Source: DASRCB01 sp035653295
Lineage (GTDB): Bacteria > Acidobacteriota > Terriglobia > Bryobacterales > Bryobacteraceae
Reading direction: 5' to 3'
DNA length: 27,643 nt
NCBI GenBank assembly: GCA_035653295.1
Contig: DASRCB010000027.1
Location: forward strand, 1 to 27,643
This document shows, one piece after another, positions 1 through 8,092 of the stretch. The stretch's first letter is position 1; the number at the start of each line of letters is the position of its first letter. The translations under genes and the position numbers were made by a program. The notes below the pieces were generated by a model. The model did no database searches. It had not been told where the DNA came from and saw only the letters and a list, made by a program, of their open reading frames with translations.

Positions 1-2
1 CG

Positions 3-794
3 GCCAGTATCGCCGATGCGACCGCGTCCGTCCGCTTCGGCGACCGGACCATCGACGTGGCCACCGAGCTGATCGACTACCCGCACATCCCGCCACAGTA
101 CCTGTTTCCTCCGGCGAAGATCCGGTTGGTGCGCGCCGATGTCCGCAACCTGGCGAAGAGCGTGGGTTACGTGATGGGCGCCGGCGATGAGGTTCCGGAC
201 GTGCTGCGGCAGATCGGAAGTTCGGTCACGCTTCTCACTCCCGACGATCTGGCGCGCGGCGACCTCTCGCATTTTGACGCCATCGTTACCGGCGTGCGTG
301 CGTTCAACACCCGCCCCGACCTGCGCGCCAACCACGACCGGCTGCTCACCTATGTGGAGAATGGCGGCACGCTGGTGGTGCAGTACAATACGCTGGATTT
401 CTTCACCGAGAATCAGGCGATGAACGGGATCGGCCCGTGGCCGCTGACCATCAGCCACGATCGGGTGACGATTGAAACCGCGCCGGTCGCGTTTCCGCAC
501 CCGGATTCGCCGCTGCTGCACGAGCCCAACGAGATTTCGGAAAGCGATTTTAGCGGCTGGGTGCAGGAGCGAGGTCTCTACTTCGCCTCCAAATGGGATG
601 CGCATTATCAGCCGCTGTTCGAGACGCACGATCCCGGCGAAAAGCCGCTGCTTGGGGGCACGCTGGTGGGCCGCTACGGCAAGGGGGTGTACGTTTTCAC
701 GGCGTTCTCGTGGTTCCGGCAGCTTCCCGCGGGAGTCCCCGGCGCGCTGCGCATGTTCGCCAACCTGCTCAGCGCGGGCAAAACGCTGCGATGA
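3..794 (+). CDS. PIG-L/LmbE-family protein, C-terminal part (5' truncated by window edge)
   Basis: The frame is open from the first complete codon at position 3, so this is the 3' end of a larger gene. The visible 263 residues include a segment like IDYPHIPPQYLFPPA followed by RLVRADVR, which I recognise from the C-terminal half of large acidobacterial and Bacteroidetes PIG-L (LmbE-like) deacetylases. After it comes a GATase1/ThuA-like fold: a GAGDEVPDVLRQIG segment, then VTLLTPDDL, FDAIVTGVRAFNTR, NGGTLVVQYN and a closing GKGVYVFTAFSWFRQLPAGVPGA. The catalytic PIG-L domain would lie upstream, outside the window. The family hydrolyses N-acetyl groups on sugars, but the substrate here is unknown. 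The stop codon overlaps the start of the next gene (ATGA), so it is translationally coupled to the small membrane protein and symporter downstream. Family assignment rests on recalled sequence pattern only. Confidence 0.8.
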   Translation, partial: ASIADATASVRFGDRTIDVATELIDYPHIPPQYLFPPAKIRLVRADVRNLAKSVGYVMGAGDEVPDVLRQIGSSVTLLTPDDLARGDLSHFDAIVTGVRAFNTRPDLRANHDRLLTYVENGGTLVVQYNTLDFFTENQAMNGIGPWPLTISHDRVTIETAPVAFPHPDSPLLHEPNEISESDFSGWVQERGLYFASKWDAHYQPLFETHDPGEKPLLGGTLVGRYGKGVYVFTAFSWFRQLPAGVPGALRMFANLLSAGKTLR

Positions 795-949
795 TTCCCG
801 GCGCCGACGACATCGGACCGCCGCGTGAGGTAGCCGATGAGCCACCGCCATTTCTCGGCACGTGGCGCCGTGTGTACGTCTTCGTGCTCTGCTATCTGGC
901 GGTCGTGATCTTCGGCTTCTGGGTTTTCGAGCGCGCCGTTTCCGGATGA
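791..949 (+). CDS. small single-helix membrane protein, symporter partner
   Basis: A 52-residue protein beginning MIPGADDIGPP, with an acidic, proline-rich N-terminus and one hydrophobic helix at about residues 28-47 (VYVFVLCYLAVVIFGFWVF). Its ATG overlaps the stop codon of the PIG-L gene, and its own TGA overlaps the ATG of the symporter at 946. Both junctions are ATGA, which is strong evidence that this short frame is translated. I do not know a named family for it. By position it may be an accessory subunit or assembly factor for the symporter, much as small hydrophobic proteins accompany some SSS transporters. That role is inference. Confidence 0.75.
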   Translation: MIPGADDIGPPREVADEPPPFLGTWRRVYVFVLCYLAVVIFGFWVFERAVSG

Positions 950-2625
950 GACCGCTCGACTGGGCGGTGATGGTGGCGTGGCTGGTGTTCATTGTCAGCT
1001 ACGGGGTCTGGCGCGGACGCGGCAGCAGCACCACCGGCAAATATCTGCTGGCCGGAAAGACCATGCCCTGGTATGCGATGGGGCTTTCCATCATGGCCAC
1101 GCAGGCCAGCGCGATCACATTCATTTCCACCACAGGGCAGTCGTACGTGGACGGGATGCGCTTCGTGCAGTTCTATTTCGGGCTGCCGGTGGCGATGGTC
1201 ATCCTGTGCGCGACGGCGGTCCCGATTTTTCACCGCGCTCGCGTCTACACCGCGTACGAATATCTGGAGCGCCGTTTCGACGCGAAGACGCGAGCGCTGG
1301 TCAGCGTGATTTTCCTGATCCAGCGCGGCGCCGCGGCGGGGCTGGCGCTGTATGCGCCGGCGGTGGTGCTGTCGGTAATCCTCGGCTGGCCCGATCGGCT
1401 GACCATCGCCAGCATGGGCGTGCTGGTGGTGCTCTATACGGCGTGGGGCGGCATCAAGGCGGTGACGTGGACGGATGTGCAGCAGATGGGGCTGATCTTC
1501 GCCGCGCTGATCCTTGCCCTGGTCATGGCCGTGGTCCTGCTTCCGCACGGCGTATCGTTTCGTGACGCGGTTTCGCTGGCCGGGGCGATGGGGCGCCTGA
1601 ATCCCGTGGTTTTGCATTTCGACTGGAACGATCGCTACAACCTCTGGAGCGGGCTCATCGGCGGCAGCTTTCTCGCGCTGGCGTATTTCGGCTGCGATCA
1701 GAGCCAGGTGCAGCGTTATCTTACCGGGCGGTCGATCGCGCAGAGCCGGCTGAGCCTGATCTTCAACGCCATGGCCAAGGTGCCGATGCAGTTCTTCATC
1801 CTGTTCATCGGGGCGATGGTGTTCGTGTTTTTCGTTTTTCAGAAGCCGCCGGTGCTGTTTCATCCTGTCGAGGAGAAGCACATCGAGGCGAACCCCGGAT
1901 ATGGCGACGTGCAGGCGCGGTTCAGCACGGCGTTCGAGGCCCGCCGCCAGGCCGCGCTCGATTACGTCGGCGCGCGCCATAACGGCGACGCCGCGCGCGA
2001 ACAGGACAGCGCCGTGCGCTATCGCGATGCCGAGAAACAGCTCGAGGCGGCGCACCACGCCGGCGAGCGCCTGGTGGGTCCATCGTTCAACGACACCAAC
2101 TTCATTTTTGTGTCGTTCGTCACGCGCTGGCTGCCGACCGGCATCGTAGGCCTGATCATCGCTGTCATTTTCTCCGCGGCCATGTCGTCGACGTCGGGGG
2201 AGATCAATTCCCTGGCCACAGTGACGGTGATCGATATTTACAAGCGGCACGTGCGCGCCAACGCGCCGGATGCGCATTACGTGCTCGCCTCACGCCTAGC
2301 GACGGTATTCTGGGGATTTTACGCGGTAAGCTTCGCCCATTTCGCGCATAATTTCGGCGCGCTCATCGAGGCCGTGAACATGGTCGGCTCACTGTTCTAC
2401 GGCGGGCTGCTGGGCGTGTTCGTGCTGGCGTTTTTCTTCCGGCGCGTGGGAGCGAACGGCGCTTTTTACGGGGTCCTGGCGGGCGAAGCGGCAATCTTCG
2501 CCGCCAACCGGTTTACCGCGATTTCGTTTCTCTGGTACAACGTCATCGGGTGTTTGGTGGTGGTCGGGGTGGGCGTGGCGGTCTCCGCTCGCGCGGTCAT
2601 GGGTGTTGGAACTCGATCAGCCTGA
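946..2625 (+). CDS. sodium:solute symporter (SSS family)
   Basis: A 559-residue inner-membrane protein with about a dozen hydrophobic helices. The start is ATG 946, which overlaps the preceding stop codon; a longer frame from 862 exists but would run through the upstream small gene. The N-terminus (MRPLDWAVMVAWLVFIVSY), the GKYLLAGKTMPWYAMGLSIMAT-like segment, the ASAITFISTTGQSY stretch and the later FSAAMSSTSGEINSLATV stretch are typical of SSS (LeuT-fold) transporters, which use a sodium gradient to import sugars, acids or other solutes. Between two helices lies a hydrophilic, alanine-, glutamate- and arginine-rich insertion at about nucleotides 1860-2085, likely helical and on one side of the membrane. 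Pairing with a PIG-L protein suggests uptake of an amino sugar or related product, but the substrate cannot be read from sequence. The 3' end overlaps the convergent gene by 29 bp. Confidence 0.92.
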   Translation: MRPLDWAVMVAWLVFIVSYGVWRGRGSSTTGKYLLAGKTMPWYAMGLSIMATQASAITFISTTGQSYVDGMRFVQFYFGLPVAMVILCATAVPIFHRARVYTAYEYLERRFDAKTRALVSVIFLIQRGAAAGLALYAPAVVLSVILGWPDRLTIASMGVLVVLYTAWGGIKAVTWTDVQQMGLIFAALILALVMAVVLLPHGVSFRDAVSLAGAMGRLNPVVLHFDWNDRYNLWSGLIGGSFLALAYFGCDQSQVQRYLTGRSIAQSRLSLIFNAMAKVPMQFFILFIGAMVFVFFVFQKPPVLFHPVEEKHIEANPGYGDVQARFSTAFEARRQAALDYVGARHNGDAAREQDSAVRYRDAEKQLEAAHHAGERLVGPSFNDTNFIFVSFVTRWLPTGIVGLIIAVIFSAAMSSTSGEINSLATVTVIDIYKRHVRANAPDAHYVLASRLATVFWGFYAVSFAHFAHNFGALIEAVNMVGSLFYGGLLGVFVLAFFFRRVGANGAFYGVLAGEAAIFAANRFTAISFLWYNVIGCLVVVGVGVAVSARAVMGVGTRSA

Positions 2626-3247
2626 TGTCCACTTGCGAGGCCGTCCCGTGATGGCTGTAGATGTATGACGTGAGCCCGAGGCCGGGAACCCAGATCGCGA
2701 TCTGATGATCCGGCAAAGTTCGGTAGATCAGATCGTATTGCCGGCCGTGGAAGTCCGGGCGAACTCCAGCGATGCCAGCGACCTTCGCCGGCCCAACATC
2801 TTCTACATGCCACGCATACATCGTGTCGTCGCGCTGTGAATCGGCGGCGAAGGTATTGCCCTTTTCGAGAGGAAGCTCCAGAATCAAATCGTCGTTGGTG
2901 AGTTTCGAAAAATCGATTCCGGTAAGCGCCGTGTCCCCCGCGGGGCAGCCGGTCAGGTAGAGCTTGACGTCGACGGCGATCAAGAGGTGACAGCCGCGCT
3001 GTCGATCGGGTTGGTAAAAGGTCAGGTCGCTGGGATACCCCATGAGCCGGGCAACGCGATAACGGCCCTGCCGCTGACTGTCCACCACCTCCATCTTCCA
3101 TTGCACCTTCGCGCGCTTCACCTGGTCGCCGTCGCCTGCCCAGGCGACTTCACCTCGATATGTCCAGGCGGTCCCTTTCTCCATGGGCACGATATCTGCC
3201 GCGCTGACCACGGAGGAGGCGCAAAGGGTCAGGACCAGCCACTTCAT
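2597..3247 (-). CDS. exported protein of unknown function
   Basis: A 216-residue protein with a short signal peptide (MKWLVLTLCASSVVSA, cleavage probably after the second SA). The mature part is predicted beta-rich and contains two cysteines (RQRGCHLL and LTGCPAGD) that could form a disulfide in the periplasm. Residues near the mature N-terminus (VPMEKGTAWTYRGEV) resemble the opening of many secreted acidobacterial proteins of unknown role. The start codon overlaps the stop of the FkbH-like gene in an ATGA arrangement, so it is the last gene of a coupled operon with ACP, deacetylase and FkbH. I do not recognise a family. It could be a periplasmic partner of the modified polysaccharide suggested by the operon, but that is a guess. 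Confidence 0.8.
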   Translation of the reverse strand: MKWLVLTLCASSVVSAADIVPMEKGTAWTYRGEVAWAGDGDQVKRAKVQWKMEVVDSQRQGRYRVARLMGYPSDLTFYQPDRQRGCHLLIAVDVKLYLTGCPAGDTALTGIDFSKLTNDDLILELPLEKGNTFAADSQRDDTMYAWHVEDVGPAKVAGIAGVRPDFHGRQYDLIYRTLPDHQIAIWVPGLGLTSYIYSHHGTASQVDIRLIEFQHP

Positions 3248-5382
3248 CGCGTCTCGTCTTCGACGTGCGTTGCCGTCCGGACGGGGCCGGCAGGGACGGC
3301 CAGCTCGTACAGGGTTTCGGAATCCGAGGCGCCGCGACGTTCCCAGCCGAGCTGATCGTACAGGTCCTTCACCAGGCCGTTCTTCGCTGTGGGCCGGTAC
3401 GTTCCCATGAGACGCCGCACACCCCGTTGCTGCGCGGCTTCAACCAGGCGGTCGAACATGAACCGCTCCATCTGTCTTCCCAGCGCACGGCAGCTCATCA
3501 GCCAGGTATCCACGCGCCAGGAACACCGCTCCTCGCCAGGCACGCAGAGGATGACGCCGATCAGCCCGTAGGCGCCCATCCGATCTGACAGCTCGAAGGC
3601 CACCGCCCAGCACTCCGGGTCGGACGCCAAACGGCGCACGTCGGCCTCGGTGTATCGCCTGGTGGTGAGATTGAACTGGTTGGTCTTGTTGATGAGCTGG
3701 GTCACGCGCGCCAGGTTCGCGTCGGTGATGGGCCGCGCCGCGGCTCTTAACTGCAGTTGCGCCAAAAACTCTTCGAGGGATCCCGCCGCGCCGCGCAACT
3801 CCTGGCGCGCCGCCGCGATCCGATATTGCTCGGATCGCTGCAGGTCCTCTTCCGAAAGACTCAGGCTGAAAAAGTACCGCGCGCGGTCGAGTTCCCGCAC
3901 GAAGTGGAACACCGACTCGCCCAGATCGGGCACGGCCACCTGCGGCAGCGCGGTGCGAACCCATTCCCGCTCCAGCGGATTGTCATCGAGGAACACGAAG
4001 CTGTCGAGGCCGAGCGAAAGCTCCCGAGCCGCGGCGGCGATATTGGAGGCTTTATCTTCCCAGTTGGCGCGAAAAACGGCGAAATCGTCCAGCTTCAGCA
4101 GCATGTTCTCGTGCTTTTCGAACGGAAGCCGCGCGTCGTCGGGATTATTCTTGGAGCAAACGGCCAGCAGAACGCCGCGCGTCTTCAGGGCGAGCAGGTA
4201 TCGCTGGAGGTCCTGATGCGCCTCGCCTTCGGGCGATCCGGGACCGATGCGGATGCCGCTGAGGCCGTCTTCGCCGATGATCCCGCCCCACAGCGTGTTG
4301 TCGAGGTCGGTGACCAGGACCTTCTTCGTGAGCCCGAGAACGGCCCGCAGGTGCGCCATCTGCTCTTCAGCGAGGCGAGGCAGCGCGGCGGTCCCAGGAT
4401 GCTGCCGATAGCGGGCCCACTGCACCTCGTCGCTCCAGTTGTCGTTGCCGCACTCGCGCTGGAGCGCGGGAGTATCGAGAAGCGAGACGCCCGGTCCGGC
4501 CACTTCCCTGAGCCGCAGATTTAAACGCTCGATCAGCCGCGTCCGTCCTCGCGGCAGCACGGTCGCCAGATACGCATCGGGATCCGCGGCGGGAAAACCA
4601 AAGGTGTGCTGCACGACGTGGCAGGGAAAGGAATCCGACAACCGCTGCCACAGCGCGCTCAGCCGGCGGGCCTGCTCCTCGATCCATTCGTCCGCACTCC
4701 CCGCCACATCGAACTTCAAATCCCTCCAGTTGCCGAGCAGGAATACGATATTCGGACGAAAGCGCGCCAGGCCGCTGGCCGGATCGAGAATCTCCTGCTC
4801 CAGCGCGCCGTAAAGGCCTTCGTAAAACGATGCCCGAATGCGGTCGCGCAGGCAGAAGGCGCGCAGGACGGGAATGAGCAGGGCGGTGGTGCTTGTGCCC
4901 AGAATGGCGACGCGGCACTCGCGAACGGAATCGGCGGCGGCGGCCGCGACGCGATCGACCAGCTTCTCGATGCCCGCCAGCTGGGGATAGGAAAGGCCGC
5001 GCGACAAAGCGAGGCGCAGCTGGGCCACTGCTTCGCCCGGTGCGCCGGCGTCGGCGAGGCAGCGGGCGTACGCCAGAAGGTGCTTCGGGTCCGATGCTCC
5101 GCGCAGCTCCAGGAAGCGGCGCCATGCGGCGGCGGCCGGTTCGCTGTGGCCGACGTTCATTTCCAGTTGCGCGGTCAGCCACGCTCGTGTCGGCGTCTCC
5201 GGCCACCCCGCCAACGCGGATGCCGGTGTCCCGCCCAGTTCCGCCAGGAGAACGTCGGCAACGGCGGAATCGAAGCGATGCCCCAGCTCAGCGGCGACCT
5301 GCTCCGCCGCCACGACCCGTTCGGCCGGCGGGAGCGAACGCAGCCGCTGCGCGAGCACCCTGTCGAGATGATTGCGCTTCAT
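3244..5382 (-). CDS. FkbH-like HAD-IIIC phosphatase/glyceryl-ACP synthase with GNAT C-terminus
   Basis: A 712-residue multidomain protein. Residues 1-150 are helical and TPR-like. Residues about 157-345 match the SGNH-like N-terminal region of FkbH proteins (VAILGTSTTALLIP, then PNIVFLLGNW). The HAD domain shows the nucleophile motif VTDLDNTLWGG with Asp359 and Asp361, SKNN at 410-413 and the FLDDNPLER acidic motif at 464-472. The C-terminal part (LINKTNQFNLTTRRYTEAD, then DRMGAYGLIGV) is the GNAT-like domain usual in FkbH. Known FkbH enzymes dephosphorylate 1,3-bisphosphoglycerate and load the glyceryl unit on an acyl carrier protein. An ACP gene in the same operon fits that reaction exactly. 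Overlaps of 4 bp with the deacetylase upstream and the exported protein downstream indicate translational coupling. What receives the glyceryl group is unknown. Confidence 0.88.
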   Translation of the reverse strand: MKRNHLDRVLAQRLRSLPPAERVVAAEQVAAELGHRFDSAVADVLLAELGGTPASALAGWPETPTRAWLTAQLEMNVGHSEPAAAAWRRFLELRGASDPKHLLAYARCLADAGAPGEAVAQLRLALSRGLSYPQLAGIEKLVDRVAAAAADSVRECRVAILGTSTTALLIPVLRAFCLRDRIRASFYEGLYGALEQEILDPASGLARFRPNIVFLLGNWRDLKFDVAGSADEWIEEQARRLSALWQRLSDSFPCHVVQHTFGFPAADPDAYLATVLPRGRTRLIERLNLRLREVAGPGVSLLDTPALQRECGNDNWSDEVQWARYRQHPGTAALPRLAEEQMAHLRAVLGLTKKVLVTDLDNTLWGGIIGEDGLSGIRIGPGSPEGEAHQDLQRYLLALKTRGVLLAVCSKNNPDDARLPFEKHENMLLKLDDFAVFRANWEDKASNIAAAARELSLGLDSFVFLDDNPLEREWVRTALPQVAVPDLGESVFHFVRELDRARYFFSLSLSEEDLQRSEQYRIAAARQELRGAAGSLEEFLAQLQLRAAARPITDANLARVTQLINKTNQFNLTTRRYTEADVRRLASDPECWAVAFELSDRMGAYGLIGVILCVPGEERCSWRVDTWLMSCRALGRQMERFMFDRLVEAAQQRGVRRLMGTYRPTAKNGLVKDLYDQLGWERRGASDSETLYELAVPAGPVRTATHVEDETR

Positions 5383-6461
5383 GCGTGCGCATCAGCCCGC
5401 GAGGGCGCCGCTTTTTCCTCGAGCAACTGTCCCTCACTCATGGGATGGCGGCGATGCGGCAGGCGTGCGGCGAGACCAGTGAGCCAGCAGCGAAACTCGC
5501 AATCGGTCAGCTCGGCGCCGTCGACGAGCCGAGGGAGCAGCCACGGGTTGGAGCTTCGATCCACGATTCCGGGCTGGCATGTGGTCGCCGAGATCACTCC
5601 GCAGTCGCGCAGCCAGTCGGGGAAGGCCGTAAGATAAAAACCACCGGGGTAACAGAAGTGCCGGGGCGGCGTGGGCGCCTGGGCGGGCAGTTTGGAGCGG
5701 TTCTCTTCGATTTCGCGCAGGAACCGGCCGCGGTCTTCGGAAACGCGGTGCCGATGCGTGTGCAGCTGAATATCGACCCGCTGGCGGGCGAGATCGGCAG
5801 CTTCCTCAGGGGTCATGATATGCAGCAGACGCCTGCGGCAAAGCCCCTCATAGTCTATGGACAGCCGCTCGGCGAGGCGGGCCAGCAGGGCGTCCTTATC
5901 GCGCCCGCTGTACCCATGGCTCGAGGCCCACGCGCACAACTGCCGTTCGGCGCGCGCGCGCCCGGCATCGTCCAGCAGCACGGACGCGGCTCCAAGCTCG
6001 GGCATGGCCAGATCCCTGCCCCGGCCCTTCCACAGCAAATACGAGCACATGGTGTCGAAAACGGGCCGATTATATTCGGAATAGTAGGTGGTGAGATAAA
6101 CGGTGACCGGGAAGCCGAATTCCCGCAGAATGGGCCAGGCCGCGGCGTAAAAATCGTAGGCCCCGTCATCGAATGTCAGGGACACCGCGCCGGGCGGCAG
6201 CGTTCCGGCGCGGAGCCGGGTAATCGCTTCATCCAGGGGCAGCACAGCGCATCCGCTGCGGCGGACCAGTTCCATGCGGCGGCGCAGCAACGCCGGCGGC
6301 ATGTACAACCCCGGGCTCCAGCGATCCTCATCGTCCAGAGCAATGCCGTGATAACAGAGGATCAGCAGCCGTTCCCGGCGCCAGCGGCTTTGCAGGACGA
6401 GGCTGCCCAGGCCGGCCGCCTCGGCGAGCTTCAACGCCCCGATCTTGAGCTGCCGGAGCAT
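5379..6461 (-). CDS. polysaccharide deacetylase (NodB homology domain)
   Basis: A 360-residue protein of carbohydrate esterase family 4 type. The N-terminus has LLILCYHGI, the usual opening strand of the fold. Motif 1 is TFDDG at residues 96-100, with Asp98 as predicted catalytic base and Asp99 as metal ligand. Motif 2 is HTHRH at 234-238, giving the HxxxH zinc ligands. Motif 3 is CYPGG at 270-274. These enzymes remove N-acetyl or O-acetyl groups from polysaccharides or lipid-linked sugars. No signal peptide is visible, only a moderately hydrophobic N-terminus, so it may act in the cytoplasm or at the inner face of the membrane. It sits between the ACP gene (6 bp gap) and the FkbH gene (4 bp ATGA overlap), which suggests one pathway making a glyceryl- or acyl-decorated glycan. 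Confidence 0.9.
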   Translation of the reverse strand: MLRQLKIGALKLAEAAGLGSLVLQSRWRRERLLILCYHGIALDDEDRWSPGLYMPPALLRRRMELVRRSGCAVLPLDEAITRLRAGTLPPGAVSLTFDDGAYDFYAAAWPILREFGFPVTVYLTTYYSEYNRPVFDTMCSYLLWKGRGRDLAMPELGAASVLLDDAGRARAERQLCAWASSHGYSGRDKDALLARLAERLSIDYEGLCRRRLLHIMTPEEAADLARQRVDIQLHTHRHRVSEDRGRFLREIEENRSKLPAQAPTPPRHFCYPGGFYLTAFPDWLRDCGVISATTCQPGIVDRSSNPWLLPRLVDGAELTDCEFRCWLTGLAARLPHRRHPMSEGQLLEEKAAPSRADAHA

Positions 6462-6467
6462 CGCAGA

Positions 6468-6701
6468 CTAGGCGAACGTCTGGCGGCGCTCGAGCTCGTC
6501 CATCAGTTCCCCGATGCTCTCCGCGTTCAGCAGCTCGGCATCCGGTTCGATGCCGAATTCGGTACTGATCATGGTGAGGATTTTCACGTCGGCCAGCGAG
6601 GTCCAGCTGGCCAGGGTGTCGCGAGTATCGGAATCCCGGAGCGCATTTCGCGGCATGTCCAGGATGTCCGCGAGGGCGTTCTGAAAAGCGAGGCGAGTCA
6701 T
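6468..6701 (-). CDS. acyl carrier protein
   Basis: A 77-residue acidic protein with the four-helix ACP pattern. The phosphopantetheine site is Ser35 in WTSLADVKIL, equivalent to the usual DSL-x-x-V/L motif but with Thr in place of Asp before the serine. Helix 3 region reads IEPDAELLNAESIGELMD. The TSL form is common in stand-alone ACPs tied to FkbH-type and polysaccharide pathways rather than in the fatty-acid ACP, so I take this as a dedicated carrier, probably of a glyceryl unit made by the FkbH-like protein two genes downstream. It is the first gene of the minus-strand operon, and a perfect palindrome lies about 20 bp upstream of its start. Confidence 0.88.
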   Translation of the reverse strand: MTRLAFQNALADILDMPRNALRDSDTRDTLASWTSLADVKILTMISTEFGIEPDAELLNAESIGELMDELERRQTFA

Positions 6702-6721
6702 AATGCTGACCTCTGCATCGT

Positions 6722-6736
6722 AACAGGTTCCCTGTT
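6722..6736. promoter_or_regulatory. perfect 6-3-6 palindrome upstream of ACP operon
   Basis: The sequence AACAGGTTCCCTGTT is a perfect inverted repeat with a 3-nt centre. It lies in the 111-bp divergent intergenic region between the ACP operon (start 6701, minus) and the unknown protein gene (start 6813, plus), 20 bp from the ACP start codon. The position suits an operator for a dimeric regulator or a short 5' UTR hairpin. No regulator gene is visible beside it, so the function is inference. Confidence 0.4.
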
Positions 6737-6812
6737 CGCGGGCAGTACCAGGACGTCGCGGCGCATGACAACCGGGTCTTGCGCAGTAAGAAGAGTGTAG
6801 GAAAATGATACT

Positions 6813-7679
6813 TTGACCGATATCCCAGAGCTTCTTGCGGGCGCCTGGCAGGCCCTGTCACGCGCCGGCTACGACGATGGGAAACTGTGCTCTATTCTGA
6901 GCCAGATCACCGAGCACGACGACAGCATGGCCGTCCTGAGCCGCCTGAAGTCGGAGGCGGGCGTTCCCGCGGGAGATGATTCGGTGGAGCGGCTGATGCT
7001 GGCGATTTCGGCCGCCGAATCGCTGCCCCGGATTTCTTCACTGGCGCTGCATGCGGGCTCCCGGAAGCTTCTCGAGAATGATTTGCGAGCATTCCTGAGC
7101 GACTCCAGCCGGACGCGCATGCGCTACAGCGATTTCGTGCGCGCGGCCAAAATCGCGACCCTGCGCCGGTTCCCCGCCGGACCGATGGAATGGGAGATCT
7201 CGGGGATTCCGCGGTCCTGGCTATTAAAACCCAGGCCCGGGGGCATGCTGCAGCTGGGGGCCTTCATTGCCCGGCGGCTGAAAGGGTTTCGGCCCTGTTT
7301 TTTCATGCACGTGGCCCCCAGACCGCGGAACCGCGCGCTCATTTTGGAAAACGAAGTGATGAGCTCCTATTACCGGATGGCGCGGTCGATGCAGCTGCAG
7401 CCGGACATTCTCGGGATCGTCGCGTCGGCCTGGTTTTACGACCCGCGCGCCGTGTTCGACAACCCCTGGCTGGAGCCGCTGAGCCGGCCACTCACTGAGA
7501 ACGGCGGGTTTATTGTTCCGCTCGGTCCGGCGGACGCAACGTCCGGGATGCTGGAGGGGAACCCGGACCGCCGGAGAAGATTCGAGGACGGCAGCCTTTC
7601 CTACCGCATCGGGCTGGCCATCTGGCCCCGGGCCTGCGCCATCTCGTGGGCCGATGCTCACCCGGAATACGACCGCTGA
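6813..7679 (+). CDS. protein of unknown function, possibly tied to the FkbH/ACP locus
   Basis: A 288-residue soluble protein. The start is TTG 6813: an in-frame TAG at 6798 excludes anything further upstream, and the ATG at 6805 is out of frame. A GGAAAA stretch just upstream may serve as ribosome binding site. The N-terminal half is helical (repeated leucines and charged residues). The C-terminal half contains MEWEISGIPRSWL, HVAPRPRNRALILENEV, SSYYRMARSMQLQPDILGIVASAWFYDP and GGFIVPLGPAD, a distinctive well-conserved-looking stretch with many aromatic residues, but I recognise no catalytic motif. It is transcribed away from the ACP operon and shares its promoter region, which suggests a link with that pathway. 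The last 22 bp overlap the convergent VOC gene. Confidence 0.75.
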   Translation: MTDIPELLAGAWQALSRAGYDDGKLCSILSQITEHDDSMAVLSRLKSEAGVPAGDDSVERLMLAISAAESLPRISSLALHAGSRKLLENDLRAFLSDSSRTRMRYSDFVRAAKIATLRRFPAGPMEWEISGIPRSWLLKPRPGGMLQLGAFIARRLKGFRPCFFMHVAPRPRNRALILENEVMSSYYRMARSMQLQPDILGIVASAWFYDPRAVFDNPWLEPLSRPLTENGGFIVPLGPADATSGMLEGNPDRRRRFEDGSLSYRIGLAIWPRACAISWADAHPEYDR

Positions 7680-8092
7680 GGCGAGGACTCCAGATACTCG
7701 ATCAGCGCGCCGGCGCGTGTTCGGACCCAGGCGATTCTGCGCCCGTCGAACGCGGCGGCCCGCATGGGCACCCGTACCAGTACGTCCCCGGCGTGCTCGT
7801 TTTCAGTAAGCTGAGCGGCCAAGTCGGCCACTTCGAAGCATACGTGATGAATTCCGCCGCCGCTGGCGGCGAAGTCCCTGACCGGCGAACGCCTGCCGTG
7901 CGGCTCTACCAGTTCGATCAGCGGCTGGTCCGGAAAATCGGTCTGAAGAAACGTTACCCGCACCATCTGGAGCGGGTCTTCAATGACCCGGCAATCCCAG
8001 CTCAGTCCCATGGCGCTCTGAAACGCTTCGACCGTGTCTGCGATGGAAGAAACGACGTACCCGACGTGATGCAGCCGGCGCTTATCGCGCAT
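7658..8092 (-). CDS. VOC-fold (glyoxalase/methylmalonyl-CoA epimerase-like) protein
   Basis: About 144 residues from ATG 8092; a longer frame to 8146 would run into the methyltransferase and is not needed. Two beta-alpha-beta-beta-beta modules are visible. The first begins LHHVGYVV and ends PLIELVEP; the second begins GIHHVCFEV and ends ALIEYLE. The two histidines and two glutamates at those places are the usual metal ligands of the vicinal-oxygen-chelate superfamily. The layout is closest to methylmalonyl-CoA epimerase among family members I know, but the pairing with a methyltransferase makes a secondary-metabolic role equally possible. The start overlaps the end of the methyltransferase gene by 11 bp, so the two are co-translated. 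Confidence 0.85.
   Translation of the reverse strand: MRDKRRLHHVGYVVSSIADTVEAFQSAMGLSWDCRVIEDPLQMVRVTFLQTDFPDQPLIELVEPHGRRSPVRDFAASGGGIHHVCFEVADLAAQLTENEHAGDVLVRVPMRAAAFDGRRIAWVRTRAGALIEYLESSPQRSYSG

Noticed and set aside
892..2277. A 461-codon minus-strand open frame
   Set aside because: It is antisense to the SSS symporter, and its histidine/arginine-rich composition is the usual antisense artefact.
4893..6800. A 635-codon plus-strand open frame
   Set aside because: It is antisense to the FkbH, deacetylase and ACP genes, all of which have clear motifs; its protein is arginine/alanine/glycine-rich with no domains, as expected of a high-GC shadow frame.
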